A stretch of DNA of 64,000 nt from Bacillus sp. Marseille-P3661 (lineage in GTDB: Bacteria > Bacillota > Bacilli > Bacillales > Bacillaceae_J): the NCBI RefSeq assembly GCF_900240995.1, contig NZ_LT965953.1:1871018-1935017 (forward strand), given 5' to 3'. The position numbers and the translations under genes were made by a program. The first letter of the stretch is position 1, and each line of letters starts with the position of its first letter. Positions 9,562 to 18,565 of the stretch are shown here, piece by piece. The notes under the pieces were generated by a model that was not told the origin of the DNA, ran no database searches, and was given only the letters and a program-made list of their open reading frames with translations.

Positions 9562-9698
9562 CTTTTTTAGTTATAAGATTTTTTCATTGCTACTAAGGAA
9601 TGTAATGATTATTGAAAACAACCTCTATCTCTTGCTAACTAGTCGTTTTATCATGACCAGCAGATTAAAGAACATTTCTTATTAAACAACTATATTAG

Positions 9699-10757
9699 TT
9701 ATTTAATTAAACCAATTTCTTTATAATATTGTTCTGCACCTGGATGTAAAGGAATGGTTCCAATATTAGATGCAGCATTTTCTACCTTCATCGTATTTAA
9801 TTGCGGGAAGCTTTCTCTCATCTTATCGATTCCTTCCCACATTGATTTCGTCATTTCATAAACTAATTCATCTGGTAAATCCTTTGGAATAAATAGTACA
9901 TTTGGTTGTGCAAGTGTTACAATATCCGTATCTTGACCTTCATAGGAACCTGCTGGAATAATTTCTTTGTAAAATGTACTATCTTTTTCTATATATTTTT
10001 GTAAATTTTCTTCTTCTATAGCAAGAAGCTTTGCATCAGCAGTCAATGTTGCCTCACTAATAGCAGCTACTGGAATACTAGACAAAACAGAAAACGAATC
10101 AGTTTGCTTATTACGCATAAATTCAACTGCTTGTGTATACCCAACATACTGTGCCTCGACATCCTTATCTAGATCCATACCATATGTTTCAAATAAATCC
10201 TTAATTGCATATTGAGTTGTACTTCCAGGCGCTCCAGGAACCATTTTCTTCCCTTTAATATCAGCTATTGAATCAATTTCACTACCCTCTCTTGCTACGA
10301 TTTGAATAGCGGAAGGGAAGAGCGTGGACATAATTCGAACATCTTGGTATGCCCTGCCTTCAAAAGCCTCTTTTCCATCATAAGCTGCCTGCAATACATT
10401 GAGATTTGTCATACCCATTTCAATTTCGCCGTCTATCATTAAATTAACATTTTGTACACCGCCATCAGTTGCCTGTGCTGAGAAACGGATTGTATTCCCA
10501 AAATCGTGATTAGTCCAAGTCTGAGCTAATGCCCCACCTAGAGGATAGTAAAAGCCTGAAGTAGTTGCAGTACCTATTCGAACATTGGATACGCCACCGG
10601 TAGCATCCGCAGCAGCCTCTTCTGTTGTTTCCGTTTTAGTCTCCCCTGATGTTTCAGTTGCACTATTTCCAGACGTTTCTGTTGAATTCCCTCCACATCC
10701 AAATAAAACGAACCCCATCACTAGAATCAATAACATAAGAAATGATAAACGTTTCAA
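9699..10757 (-). CDS. TAXI-family TRAP solute-binding lipoprotein
   Basis: It is the extracytoplasmic receptor of a TRAP transporter of the TAXI type. A lipoprotein signal peptide is present, with charged residues MKR, a hydrophobic core and the lipobox LFGC at residues 18-21. A Ser/Thr/Glu-rich linker follows. The mature domain opens with VRIGTATTSGFYYPLGGALA, the signature of the TAXI group. At 352 residues it has the usual length. It starts at a TTG at 10757 with GGGAGG 8 bases upstream. It lies 86 bases after the fused permease gene, with which it must work. Known TAXI ligands include carboxylates such as 2-oxoglutarate and glutamate; the neighbours suggest a carboxylic acid here. Confidence 0.93.
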   Translation of the reverse strand: MKRLSFLMLLILVMGFVLFGCGGNSTETSGNSATETSGETKTETTEEAAADATGGVSNVRIGTATTSGFYYPLGGALAQTWTNHDFGNTIRFSAQATDGGVQNVNLMIDGEIEMGMTNLNVLQAAYDGKEAFEGRAYQDVRIMSTLFPSAIQIVAREGSEIDSIADIKGKKMVPGAPGSTTQYAIKDLFETYGMDLDKDVEAQYVGYTQAVEFMRNKQTDSFSVLSSIPVAAISEATLTADAKLLAIEEENLQKYIEKDSTFYKEIIPAGSYEGQDTDIVTLAQPNVLFIPKDLPDELVYEMTKSMWEGIDKMRESFPQLNTMKVENAASNIGTIPLHPGAEQYYKEIGLIK

Positions 10758-10843
10758 AAAATTTCCTCCCTTTTATAAAGTTTTTTGTGATAGAAAACTG
10801 TGTAGTAGTTACACATTCCGAACTGCTTTTTTACTAGTTATAT

Positions 10844-12820
10844 TTAACCCAGATTAACATCCGAGTTCGGAACAGCCTCTAAATGAACAAGCCTTTTTTG
10901 CCTAATAAAGATGATGATCAAAATGACAGTACCAACTAAATAAAAATAATAGTTTGCATATGGTATAATCATAAAAATACCTATACCAAACAACAGAATA
11001 CGCTCTACTACCTTAGGTTTTACTACAAACCAATTTGCAAATGCCGCTGACAGGGCAATAACTGAAACCATTGAAAAGCACAAGAATAAAACGCTTTCAA
11101 TAACAGTGTCAGTTTTCATTAGTAGTGCTGGATTATATAAAAACATAAACGGCAGCATAAAACCGATAGCACCAATACGGCAAGCTTGCGCTGCAACCGC
11201 TACAAATCGCTCACGTGCAATTCCTGCAGCCGCTAAAACAGCCATAGCTACTGGAGGCGTTATATCTGACAACGCGGCAAAAAAGAAAGCAAACATATGC
11301 GCTGTTAATACCGGAACGCCTTGGTCAACTAAGAGTGGTGCTGCAATTGTTACTGTAATAATATAAGATGCCGTTACAGGAACTCCCATACCAAGTACAA
11401 TACTAACTAACATCGTTACGATCGCAATAAGAAGTAAATTGTCTCCTACCAACCCTACAATATTGTTCCCAAGCGTCAATCCTACTCCTGTTAGGGAGAC
11501 CGTACCGACAATTACACCTACAATAGTACAGGCTGCACCGATAACTAAAGAGCCTTTTACCCCATCTTCAATGGCTTCAATTATCTCCTTAAATCCCATT
11601 CGTGTTTCTTTTTTAAACCAACTCACAATAACTGTTGAAATTAATGCGATTGTTGCTACAAATATTGGCGTCATGCCTGCTATAAGTAAAATAATCATAA
11701 GCAGCATTGGAATGGCCAGATGTCCACCGCTTTTCAGCACTTTCCATAAATTAGGTATCTGTTCCTTAGGTAAACCTGCAATACCTAACTTCTTCGCTTC
11801 AAAATGAACAGAAAGGAAACACATCATGTAATACAATAGAGCAGGTATTATAGCAGCAATCATGACATCACGGTATGGTATACTCAAATACTCAGCCATT
11901 ACAAATGCTGCAGCCCCCATCACTGGCGGTGCAATAAGTCCACCCGTACTAGCAACAGCTTCAACTCCACCGGCAAAACTCTTTTTGAATCCTACTTTGT
12001 TCATTAATGGAATCGTCATGGTACCTGTTGTAACAACATTAGCCGCGCCACTTCCATTGATCGTACCCATTAGTCCACTGGAAAAAACAGCTACTTTCGC
12101 AGGACCTCCATAAGATCGACCAGCAACAACAAGTGAAATATCATTTAAAAAATCTATAAAGCCACACTTCTTCATAAAAGCACCAAACAGCACAAATAGA
12201 AAGACATAAGTGCTAGCAACTCCTATGACAACACCAAAGACCCCTTCAACACCCCAATACATTACGTCCACGATGCGATTAAGAGAGAAGCCTCCATGAT
12301 TAAATATTCCAGGGAGATATTGACCAAATAAGGTATATAGCAAGAAAGATAAAGCTATGATGGTTAGAGTATTTCCTGCAGCCCGTCTAGATGCTTCAAA
12401 AGCTACTAAAATTCCAAGTCCACCCATCCAATAATCTAGAGGAATATGTTGTCCTCCTCGTTCTAGAATATAAGTGTTATAGTTCAATAGCAGGTAACCA
12501 ACCGAAACGATCGTTGCTACAATACATATCCAATCCCAAATAGTTGGTAATTTACTTTGTGTTCTGCTATTCTTTCTTGCTGGAATCAACAGAAAAATCA
12601 TGATTAAAAGAAATCCAAAATACCATGCTCTAGATTCAATAACCATCATTACGCCAATAGTATTTACATACATTTGAAACAAAGCCCAAATAACAGAAAT
12701 TATTAATATAATTTTAGCCATTGGACCAATATAGTCTCTAAACTTAGCATGGACATCCCCAATCTCGTCAATACTATTCGCAATTCTTTCATCTTGCACT
12801 GAGCTGTGTTTGTTGCTCAA
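10844..12820 (-). CDS. TRAP transporter 4TM/12TM fusion permease
   Basis: This is a single polypeptide combining the small (4-TM, DctQ-like) and large (12-TM, DctM-like) TRAP subunits, the usual form in TAXI systems. It is about 658 residues with roughly 16 membrane segments. The large-subunit part contains characteristic glycine/serine-rich segments such as GSGAANVVTTGTMTIPLMNK and PPVMGAAAFVMAEYL. It should import the ligand caught by the TAXI protein using a sodium gradient. I prefer the TTG at 12820 (AGGTGG 7 bases upstream) to the GTG codons at 12832 and 12829, which have no spacing from that site. It is divergent from the LysR gene and is the first gene of the operon. Confidence 0.93.
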   Translation of the reverse strand: MSNKHSSVQDERIANSIDEIGDVHAKFRDYIGPMAKIILIISVIWALFQMYVNTIGVMMVIESRAWYFGFLLIMIFLLIPARKNSRTQSKLPTIWDWICIVATIVSVGYLLLNYNTYILERGGQHIPLDYWMGGLGILVAFEASRRAAGNTLTIIALSFLLYTLFGQYLPGIFNHGGFSLNRIVDVMYWGVEGVFGVVIGVASTYVFLFVLFGAFMKKCGFIDFLNDISLVVAGRSYGGPAKVAVFSSGLMGTINGSGAANVVTTGTMTIPLMNKVGFKKSFAGGVEAVASTGGLIAPPVMGAAAFVMAEYLSIPYRDVMIAAIIPALLYYMMCFLSVHFEAKKLGIAGLPKEQIPNLWKVLKSGGHLAIPMLLMIILLIAGMTPIFVATIALISTVIVSWFKKETRMGFKEIIEAIEDGVKGSLVIGAACTIVGVIVGTVSLTGVGLTLGNNIVGLVGDNLLLIAIVTMLVSIVLGMGVPVTASYIITVTIAAPLLVDQGVPVLTAHMFAFFFAALSDITPPVAMAVLAAAGIARERFVAVAAQACRIGAIGFMLPFMFLYNPALLMKTDTVIESVLFLCFSMVSVIALSAAFANWFVVKPKVVERILLFGIGIFMIIPYANYYFYLVGTVILIIIFIRQKRLVHLEAVPNSDVNLG

Positions 12821-13046
12821 ACTAAACACCACCTTTTCATTAATTTCAGTAAAAGAATTCTTAATTAGTATTTAACTTATATCAAATTAAAGCAAACCGT
12901 CTTAGGTCCTCTCTATTCAAAAACTTTGTTTTCAATTAGATACAACCTCCTAAACATAGAATTTAATAATTTACAGGGAGATACTCACAATAAAAAAGCA
13001 GCTACACTTTTAATTTGTGATATTAGTACATAATCAACCTCCTTTT

Positions 13047-13060
13047 TCAGAATATTCTAC
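13047..13060. promoter_or_regulatory. Possible operator in LysR/TRAP intergenic region
   Basis: TCAGAATATTCTAC contains the perfect 10-bp palindrome AGAATATTCT (13049-13058). It shares TCAGAATAT with the longer palindrome at 9539. It lies between the divergent TRAP and LysR starts, where LysR proteins normally bind. The rest of 12821-13169 shows only AT-rich DNA and the LysR promoter. Confidence 0.4.
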
Positions 13061-13083
13061 TAAATCTAATTTTATAGAAAAAT

Positions 13084-13113
13084 TTGAATTTTTCAATCTC
13101 TATTGATTATACT
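13084..13113 (+). promoter_or_regulatory. Likely sigma-A promoter of the LysR gene
   Basis: TTGAAT (13084-13089) and TATACT (13108-13113) are separated by 18 bases. They lie 57 bases before the LysR start. Confidence 0.45.
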
Positions 13114-13169
13114 ATTATTAAGTCAAACTTATAAATCATACTTATTAATCATTCTTGGAGGTAACCCAT

Positions 13170-14084
13170 ATGGAACTTCATCAACTCGAATACATGATAG
13201 CCTTGTCAAAGCATCTTAAATTCTCTTTAGCAGCAGAAGAATCTTTAGTTTCACAAGCTAACTTATCACAACAAATAAAAAAGCTAGAAGATGAGCTTGG
13301 AGTATCTCTTTTTACGCGAAGTACTCGTTCTGTTAAATTAACACAAGCAGGTGAGGAATTTCTTTTATATGCGAAAAGAATCTTTAATGAGATTGAAGGT
13401 GCTAAAAATGCAATGACAGAATATACTCAGCTGAACAAGGGGAATTTACGAATTGGAGTGATTAAATCAGTAATTTACTTTGGACTTTCAGAGCTATTGT
13501 CTGATTTCAGAAATAAATATCCTGGTATAAATATTGAGTTATATGAAGGAAGCAGTTATGCTTTATTAAAGAAACTCCATTCATCTGAAATTGATGTTGC
13601 ATTTATTTCAACCCCCTATTGTGAAAATTCAGAGTTGGAGTTCAAATTCTATCCTATGATTTACGATGATTTAGTGGTTGTACTACCTAAAGATCATCAT
13701 TTTGCAGCTCGGAAGTATATAGATATAACTGAATTATCTGCAGAAACATTTTTAGTATTGAAATCTAGTGTAAATCACCATATCATTTCTCAATCCTTTC
13801 AGAAAGCGGGTTTTGAACCTTCCTTTATCTTCTCAGGCAACCAAATAGAAACCATAATAGAGCTTATCGGCGGAGGATTCGGAATAACTCTTTTTACAGG
13901 TCAACTAGCAAATTCGATATCAAATTCAAGAACAACAATTATTAATTTGAAATCACCAATTCAAGTAGCTACTGGCCTTGCTGTTCCCAATACAAGTAGC
14001 TCATTTCCATCTAGAGCATTTCAAGAAATGGTTACAAACTTTAAATTTAAATCAGATCCTAGTGAAGGGATTAAGGAGCTATAA
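13170..14084 (+). CDS. LysR-family transcriptional regulator
   Basis: It has an N-terminal winged helix-turn-helix (residues 1-60: MELHQLEYMIALSKHLKFS, then LSQQIKKLEDELGVSLFTR), which is the classic LysR DNA-binding domain. A periplasmic-binding-protein-like effector domain follows to residue 304. I start at the ATG at 13170, where GGAGGT lies 7 bases upstream; an in-frame upstream codon at 13155 precedes that site. It is transcribed divergently from the TRAP operon, and by analogy with TcuR and other LysR proteins probably activates it when the imported acid or a metabolite of it binds. Confidence 0.93.
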   Translation: MELHQLEYMIALSKHLKFSLAAEESLVSQANLSQQIKKLEDELGVSLFTRSTRSVKLTQAGEEFLLYAKRIFNEIEGAKNAMTEYTQLNKGNLRIGVIKSVIYFGLSELLSDFRNKYPGINIELYEGSSYALLKKLHSSEIDVAFISTPYCENSELEFKFYPMIYDDLVVVLPKDHHFAARKYIDITELSAETFLVLKSSVNHHIISQSFQKAGFEPSFIFSGNQIETIIELIGGGFGITLFTGQLANSISNSRTTIINLKSPIQVATGLAVPNTSSSFPSRAFQEMVTNFKFKSDPSEGIKEL

Positions 14085-14126
14085 AGATAGATACATAATT
14101 ACTATATTGATATATAATCAGTAGAA

Positions 14127-14166
14127 AGTGGGGGCACTTTAACTATATAGTTTATGTCCCCTTTAT
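14127..14166 (+). terminator. Probable terminator after LysR gene
   Basis: The interrupted stem GGGGGCA ... TGTCCCC encloses the palindrome AACTATATAGTT and is followed by TTTATT. The stem is imperfect. Confidence 0.45.
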
Positions 14167-14304
14167 TCGCTCTAATTTTTAATGGGTATGGTAAGGAGGA
14201 ATAAAAGTGCCAGCCCCCTTACATTAATATATAAACGGCAAGCACTACTAAATGAAACTTAATTCTATTAGAGCAGCGTCATTATTTCTGCAAAGATAAG
14301 ATAT

Positions 14305-14420
14305 TTATGAAGAGATTTCGTCTGCCCTTTTTATCACTTTTTTCCTCTTCATCTGCCTTATGAAGAGATTTCGTCTGCTCTTTTTATCTCTGTTTCCTCT
14401 TCATCTGCCTTATGAAGTGG
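14305..14420. repeat. Two-and-a-bit copies of a 52/53-bp tandem repeat
   Basis: TTATGAAGAGATTTCGTCTG begins at 14305 and again at 14358, and a third, diverged copy begins at 14410. Each unit also carries CCTCTTCATCTGCC, so CTCTTCAT and ATGAAGAG can pair across unit boundaries. It lies between the LysR and SEC-C genes and encodes nothing obvious. Confidence 0.8.
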
Positions 14421-14448
14421 TTTGTTCACAGTAGTGTCCCTTCATTAA

Positions 14449-15600
14449 CTAATGAAGGCAGCACTTTTTATATTTTTTGCCACTACCGCATGGACAAGGG
14501 TCATTTCTCCCCACTTTTTCCATTTGAATTGATTTATTTGCAAACACATCCACTTGCTCACTAAAGTCATTTTCTCGGTTTAGAACTTCTTTTCGCCACC
14601 ACTCCAAATCCGGATGGTCTAGGCCTAAAATGGAATGGTAACTATAAGCTATGTGCTCAACATCAACAAGTCCTGATGCAGCCTCTTTTTCCATATGTGC
14701 ATTAATTTCAGGAAGTGCTTCTTTAGATAACTGATGACAAAGCGCTTCAATAAGTATTTCTTGTGCATCCAATTCTTCCGCATTTCGGTAGGCTTCTCTT
14801 AAAACCTGAACTGCATAATCGGATTTAATATTTTCAATAATTGAACTTGCAAATATAACAGACTCCGCTTTGTTCAAATAAGGTGCTACCTCATTTACAA
14901 CCTGGTCGGATTGGAACCGAATTAACACAACTGCAACTTCTTCTAACAGAACATCATCATCACGGACTAACAACGGAGCTAATAATGGTATATACTTCTC
15001 TAAATTTAATAGTCCAATCATATAAACGTGCAAAATTCCATTAAATGAAATCCATTGTTCCTTTAACTCCTCTTCAAGTATCATGTCAATTTCGTTTTCC
15101 GTTATCCAGCCGTTTTTCACAATACATGCAGCTAGTTTTTTCGCTTTTATATATAAGTCAAACTGAAAGGAGTCCGATTCTTCTAGTTCATTTAAAACTT
15201 TTCCATATTCTGTATAAACCTCTTCCTCTGTTCCATCTACAGTTAGTTCAAAAATTGACAATAGATCTTTTTTAATATATTTAATTAGAGGTTTTTTATA
15301 TTTTAGTGCAAGATTTGGTTCAATTTGGTTCACCAATCTCAGTGCCAAATGAACCTTGGATTGGTCCATCTTAGGGATATTTTCTATCAAAATGTTGACA
15401 GCCTTTTCATTCAGCGTTTGATTTTCAATATAAATTAAAATAGAGGTTTGCTTTTCCTTATTTTCAAACGCTTCTTTCAGTAATATATACGTCCATTCCT
15501 CAGGAACATTTGGAAAGTCATGTAATGCATGAAGAACAGTTTCCTGTATTAAAATATCATGGCTTGTTAAATGGGGTTCAATTTTTTGTAGAAATGTCAT
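14449..15600 (-). CDS. Helical repeat protein with C-terminal SEC-C zinc motif
   Basis: The 383-residue protein consists of predicted helices resembling HEAT-like repeats, followed by a C-terminal SEC-C motif [18 protein letters not shown]. That is the zinc-binding element also found at the end of SecA, where it binds SecB and ribosomes. Many bacterial proteins carry this tail without being translocases. I start at the ATG at 15600 because GAAGGGAC lies 8 bases upstream of it; the longer frame to 15624 lacks a site. Its role is unknown. The tail suggests contact with ribosomes, chaperones or other proteins. Confidence 0.75.
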   Translation of the reverse strand: MTFLQKIEPHLTSHDILIQETVLHALHDFPNVPEEWTYILLKEAFENKEKQTSILIYIENQTLNEKAVNILIENIPKMDQSKVHLALRLVNQIEPNLALKYKKPLIKYIKKDLLSIFELTVDGTEEEVYTEYGKVLNELEESDSFQFDLYIKAKKLAACIVKNGWITENEIDMILEEELKEQWISFNGILHVYMIGLLNLEKYIPLLAPLLVRDDDVLLEEVAVVLIRFQSDQVVNEVAPYLNKAESVIFASSIIENIKSDYAVQVLREAYRNAEELDAQEILIEALCHQLSKEALPEINAHMEKEAASGLVDVEHIAYSYHSILGLDHPDLEWWRKEVLNRENDFSEQVDVFANKSIQMEKVGRNDPCPCGSGKKYKKCCLH

Positions 15601-15698
15601 AGTTATTAGTCCCTTCATTTTCAAATCAGTACGACAATATATTAGTTATGTTATCTTAACATTTTCCCCAAAATTTCTATCCTTATATAAAAATTACC

Positions 15699-15915
15699 TT
15701 ATTTTTCACACTCAAAAGAATAGCTACTAGTTAGGTTGTTATGTATTTCTAATCTGACTTCCCCATCTACCTCATAGCACTGTGAGGTTAATAGATGAAT
15801 CTCTTTTGTATTAAAAATATCCAACCGATATGAATAGAGCTGAAGATATAATGGATATTGCAACCACCAACATCGTCAAAAGTCGTATAAAACGTTTGTG
15901 CTGTATTAAAGACAT
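15699..15915 (-). pseudogene. Small single-TM protein interrupted by a one-base frameshift
   Basis: An ATG at 15915 with a good site (AGGGGA, 7 bases) starts a 34-codon frame with a hydrophobic segment (LLTMLVVAISIISSALFIS) that stops right after a run of five T (minus strand, 15813-15817). Removing one T continues in frame through EIHLLTSQCYEVDGEVRLEI to SYSFECEK and a stop at 15699, giving a 71-residue protein. The region is 217 bases, that is 72 codons plus one base. The joined product looks like a small exported or membrane-anchored protein with two cysteines. It may be a recent mutation, phase variation at the homopolymer, or a sequencing error. Confidence 0.65.
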
Positions 15916-15995
15916 ACTCAATTCCCCTAACCTACTAAAATCTACATGAATCACTCGTAAGATATTTTAGTTCTCTTCAAGTTATTAAAGGACTA

Positions 15996-16256
15996 TTAAT
16001 TATTTACGATAATTTCTCCTTTTACCTCGCCGTTAACAAATTCAATAGATGCACCGCAATCATAGATATTTCCAAGAACAAAATTTTGTATAGATACAAT
16101 TGAATCTTTTTTAAGATAGAGGTTCCCTTTTAGTACAGCTTTAAGATGGAGTTTTGCACCGCTTAAAACTTTAATATCACCTTTTACGTTTCCAATTACT
16201 AAAGCATCTTTTTCGATTATCAAGTTTTCATTTTTATTTCCAGCTATAATTTGCAA
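15996..16256 (-). CDS. Small beta-helix protein, bactofilin-like
   Basis: The 86-residue protein is built from short repeats with alternating hydrophobic residues (NLIIEKDALVIGNVKGDIKV, LSGAKLHLKAVLKGNLYL). This is the pattern of polymer-forming bactofilins, but shorter. The best start is the TTG at 16256, which has AGGAAGGTGG upstream; an in-frame GTG at 16292 has no site. It could be an isolated cytoskeletal or scaffold unit. It is separate from the next upstream gene by about 100 bases, and no partner (for example an M23 peptidase) is adjacent. Confidence 0.55.
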   Translation of the reverse strand: MQIIAGNKNENLIIEKDALVIGNVKGDIKVLSGAKLHLKAVLKGNLYLKKDSIVSIQNFVLGNIYDCGASIEFVNGEVKGEIIVNN

Positions 16257-16360
16257 TTCTTCCACCTTCCTAATTTTTTTTATAACTAACACTTTTATAC
16301 AATACTGTTCTTTATTATTTAGAACAATTACTTAACAGGGTTCACATAACAACATTTTTT

Positions 16361-16888
16361 TTATTCTTTCATAATCCTAACTAAGAGTCTCTCATTTAAT
16401 TCAAATGATTCTTGTAATTGATAGCTTGACAAGTTTATAGAATCCTCTTTAGCTTTAGGCAGCTCCTCTTCACTATCCCAACATGAATATATTTCTATCG
16501 ACTCTCCATCCTTTAGTTCCCGTTTTAAATATAGTAATAACTCTTTTACACATTTTTCATTTTTCTGATAAAAAGAAAAATTGCCGATTTTATCAGCTTG
16601 AATAAGATGAAAAGAACCTCCAAGTTCGTAAATGTAATTTTTGTTTATCGGTAAAAGATCTTTTAACACTGGATCCCTCAATTCTGTTATAGCTACATGT
16701 GCAAAATCTAATTCTGTTTCAAATACTTTCACCCCTTCGTTATCCAAATGTGATAAATCCAGTATGTTTCGAAGATCTGACGGGTTATCTGGTTTTGAGA
16801 CTTCCGAAAGTTTTTTTAATGCATAGCTCTCGCCAAAGGTCCCCATGGTTAAAGGATAGTCGGCTCCAATATAATGATAAAGAGTCAT
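16361..16888 (-). CDS. Uncharacterised 175-residue protein
   Basis: I do not recognise this protein. It is hydrophilic, cytoplasmic-looking and acidic. It starts at an ATG at 16888 after AAGGTGG with a 9-base spacing, so translation is well supported. Residues MTLYHYIGADYPLTMGTFGE open the chain. There are no membrane segments, cysteine motifs or repeats. It stands alone between the bactofilin-like gene and the glycosyltransferase gene. Confidence 0.6.
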   Translation of the reverse strand: MTLYHYIGADYPLTMGTFGESYALKKLSEVSKPDNPSDLRNILDLSHLDNEGVKVFETELDFAHVAITELRDPVLKDLLPINKNYIYELGGSFHLIQADKIGNFSFYQKNEKCVKELLLYLKRELKDGESIEIYSCWDSEEELPKAKEDSINLSSYQLQESFELNERLLVRIMKE

Positions 16889-17079
16889 CGTGATTAACCA
16901 CCTTTTAATTCTAATTTATTAGCCCCACTACCCTACTTGTGTCAACCTTGAATGATTTTTTATCAAATAAATTAGTTGTTAGACTAGGCAAATCATACCA
17001 TTATTAAACAAATAGTAGGCAACAATAATCTATTAAAACTTTTCACTCAGCCTCCTCCTGGTTAACTCTATAAAGTAAG

Positions 17080-17122
17080 AAGAACTATCGGAGAAATCCC
17101 CATTTGATTGCTAGATAGTTCA
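17080..17122 (-). terminator. Terminator after glycosyltransferase gene
   Basis: The arms GAACTATC and GATAGTTC flank a loop of about 24 bases and are followed by TTCTTACTTTAT on the minus strand, immediately after the stop at 17124. Confidence 0.55.
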
Positions 17123-17123
17123 C

Positions 17124-18374
17124 TTACGAAATGTTCTTTTCAATAAACTTAATTGTATCTTCTATGCCATCTTCGCTGTTAATTTTAGTTGAAATATCAG
17201 TACAATTTTTAGTTAATGTATCATTTACAAGCAATTCTTCAATTTTTCTTGTAAACGTTTCAACGGACATATCCTTCTCTTTAAGTGGTGTCGGTGCCAA
17301 ACCGAGCTCCTGCATTCGATTCGCCCAAAAAGGCTGGTCTGCGGAGAAAGGACAAATTAGCATTGGTTTCCCAGCTTTTAAGACAGAAGCCGTCGTACCA
17401 GCTCCTCCATGATGAATCACTCCAACTGTTTTAGGAAATAACCATGAATGAGGAATGGTGTTAATTGTAAAAATGTGTGGCTTAGCATTTTCGATGTTTA
17501 GACCGCTCCACCCAGTAATAAGTACGCCGCGTTGTCCCGTCAATCTCAGTGATTCTTCTAGCATTTCTATAATTTGACGCGGATTTTTCAAAGGCATACT
17601 ACTAAATGTGACTGCAATTGGAGGCGGACCTTGTTCAATAAATTGTAGGAGTTCAATAGGTGGTTCCCAATTTTCTTCTTCCAAAAACCAAAAACCGGAC
17701 ATTGATACATTTTCATTCCAGCTTTCATCATAAGGAATCACTTGTGGACTACACCCATAAAGAATCGGAATGGGTTTCCCTTTTAAACATAAGTCATCTG
17801 TTAATACCGAACGCTTACTTGCTAACCCCAATGTTTCCTTTCTCCACCTATTGATCATTTTAAAGAAACTAACCATTAACAACCGATTAACCTTAAAGCT
17901 CATTTTATTGATCCAATCAATTTTAAAAGAAAATGGCATTACTGGATTGGTAAATAAGGCCGTGCGGGCAATCACTGGAACGGGATGCGCTACAAATACG
18001 GGTATTTCTAACTTTTCAGCAATATCATAACCACCAAAGGCTTTTGGATGATAAATCAACACATCCGCATCTTTGGCGACCAACCAGAAATCCTCTAACA
18101 TCCGTTCCATCATTGGAAAGATTATCGTCTTCAGATTTTTAAGGATATGAAACGGATTCCCGCTCATCATTTTTTTACCTTCTTCTGAATGGGTTAATTT
18201 GAGAATGTCTACTCTTACTGCTGCAAAATTTAAGCCATTACTTTCAACAAAAGCCTTAAAATTTTCACCCGTACATATCGTTACTTTATACCCGCGTTTT
18301 ACAAGTCCTTTCCCCAGTGCAACAAATGGTTGAACATCTCCTCTTGTACCAACAGTAAGAATCTTTATTTTCAT
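17124..18374 (-). CDS. GT1-family glycosyltransferase (UGT/MGT type)
   Basis: The protein transfers a sugar from a nucleotide sugar to a small or lipid acceptor. Its 416 residues fit the GT-B fold. The N-terminal motif LTVGTRGDVQPFVALGKGL resembles sterol and macrolide glycosyltransferases, and the C-terminal donor-binding signature HHGGAGTTASVLKAGKPML is followed by PFSADQPFWANRM. The ATG at 18374 follows GGAGG at 6 bases. There are no biosynthesis genes beside it, so the acceptor cannot be inferred; related enzymes in Bacilli modify flavonoids, macrolides or membrane lipids. Confidence 0.87.
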   Translation of the reverse strand: MKIKILTVGTRGDVQPFVALGKGLVKRGYKVTICTGENFKAFVESNGLNFAAVRVDILKLTHSEEGKKMMSGNPFHILKNLKTIIFPMMERMLEDFWLVAKDADVLIYHPKAFGGYDIAEKLEIPVFVAHPVPVIARTALFTNPVMPFSFKIDWINKMSFKVNRLLMVSFFKMINRWRKETLGLASKRSVLTDDLCLKGKPIPILYGCSPQVIPYDESWNENVSMSGFWFLEEENWEPPIELLQFIEQGPPPIAVTFSSMPLKNPRQIIEMLEESLRLTGQRGVLITGWSGLNIENAKPHIFTINTIPHSWLFPKTVGVIHHGGAGTTASVLKAGKPMLICPFSADQPFWANRMQELGLAPTPLKEKDMSVETFTRKIEELLVNDTLTKNCTDISTKINSEDGIEDTIKFIEKNIS

Positions 18375-18565
18375 CACTTGCCTCCAACTTTTGGTTATTA
18401 CCTTTGATAACCCAGTGACAGTTCTCCCATAGCATCCTGAATTATAGATTTAACTGGTTCAATCCACCTCTCCCTTTGAACAAAGAAAAAAAACTATCCT
18501 ATATGTAAAAAAATTCCATTTTCTGAGATCATCAATCAGTTCAACCTCCCCATGCTTTAAATTGC

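Noticed and set aside
18415-18500. Short minus-strand frame ending ERWIEPVKSIIQDAMGELSL
   Set aside because: It looks like the tail of a decayed gene but has no start codon after the preceding stop and is too short to assign.
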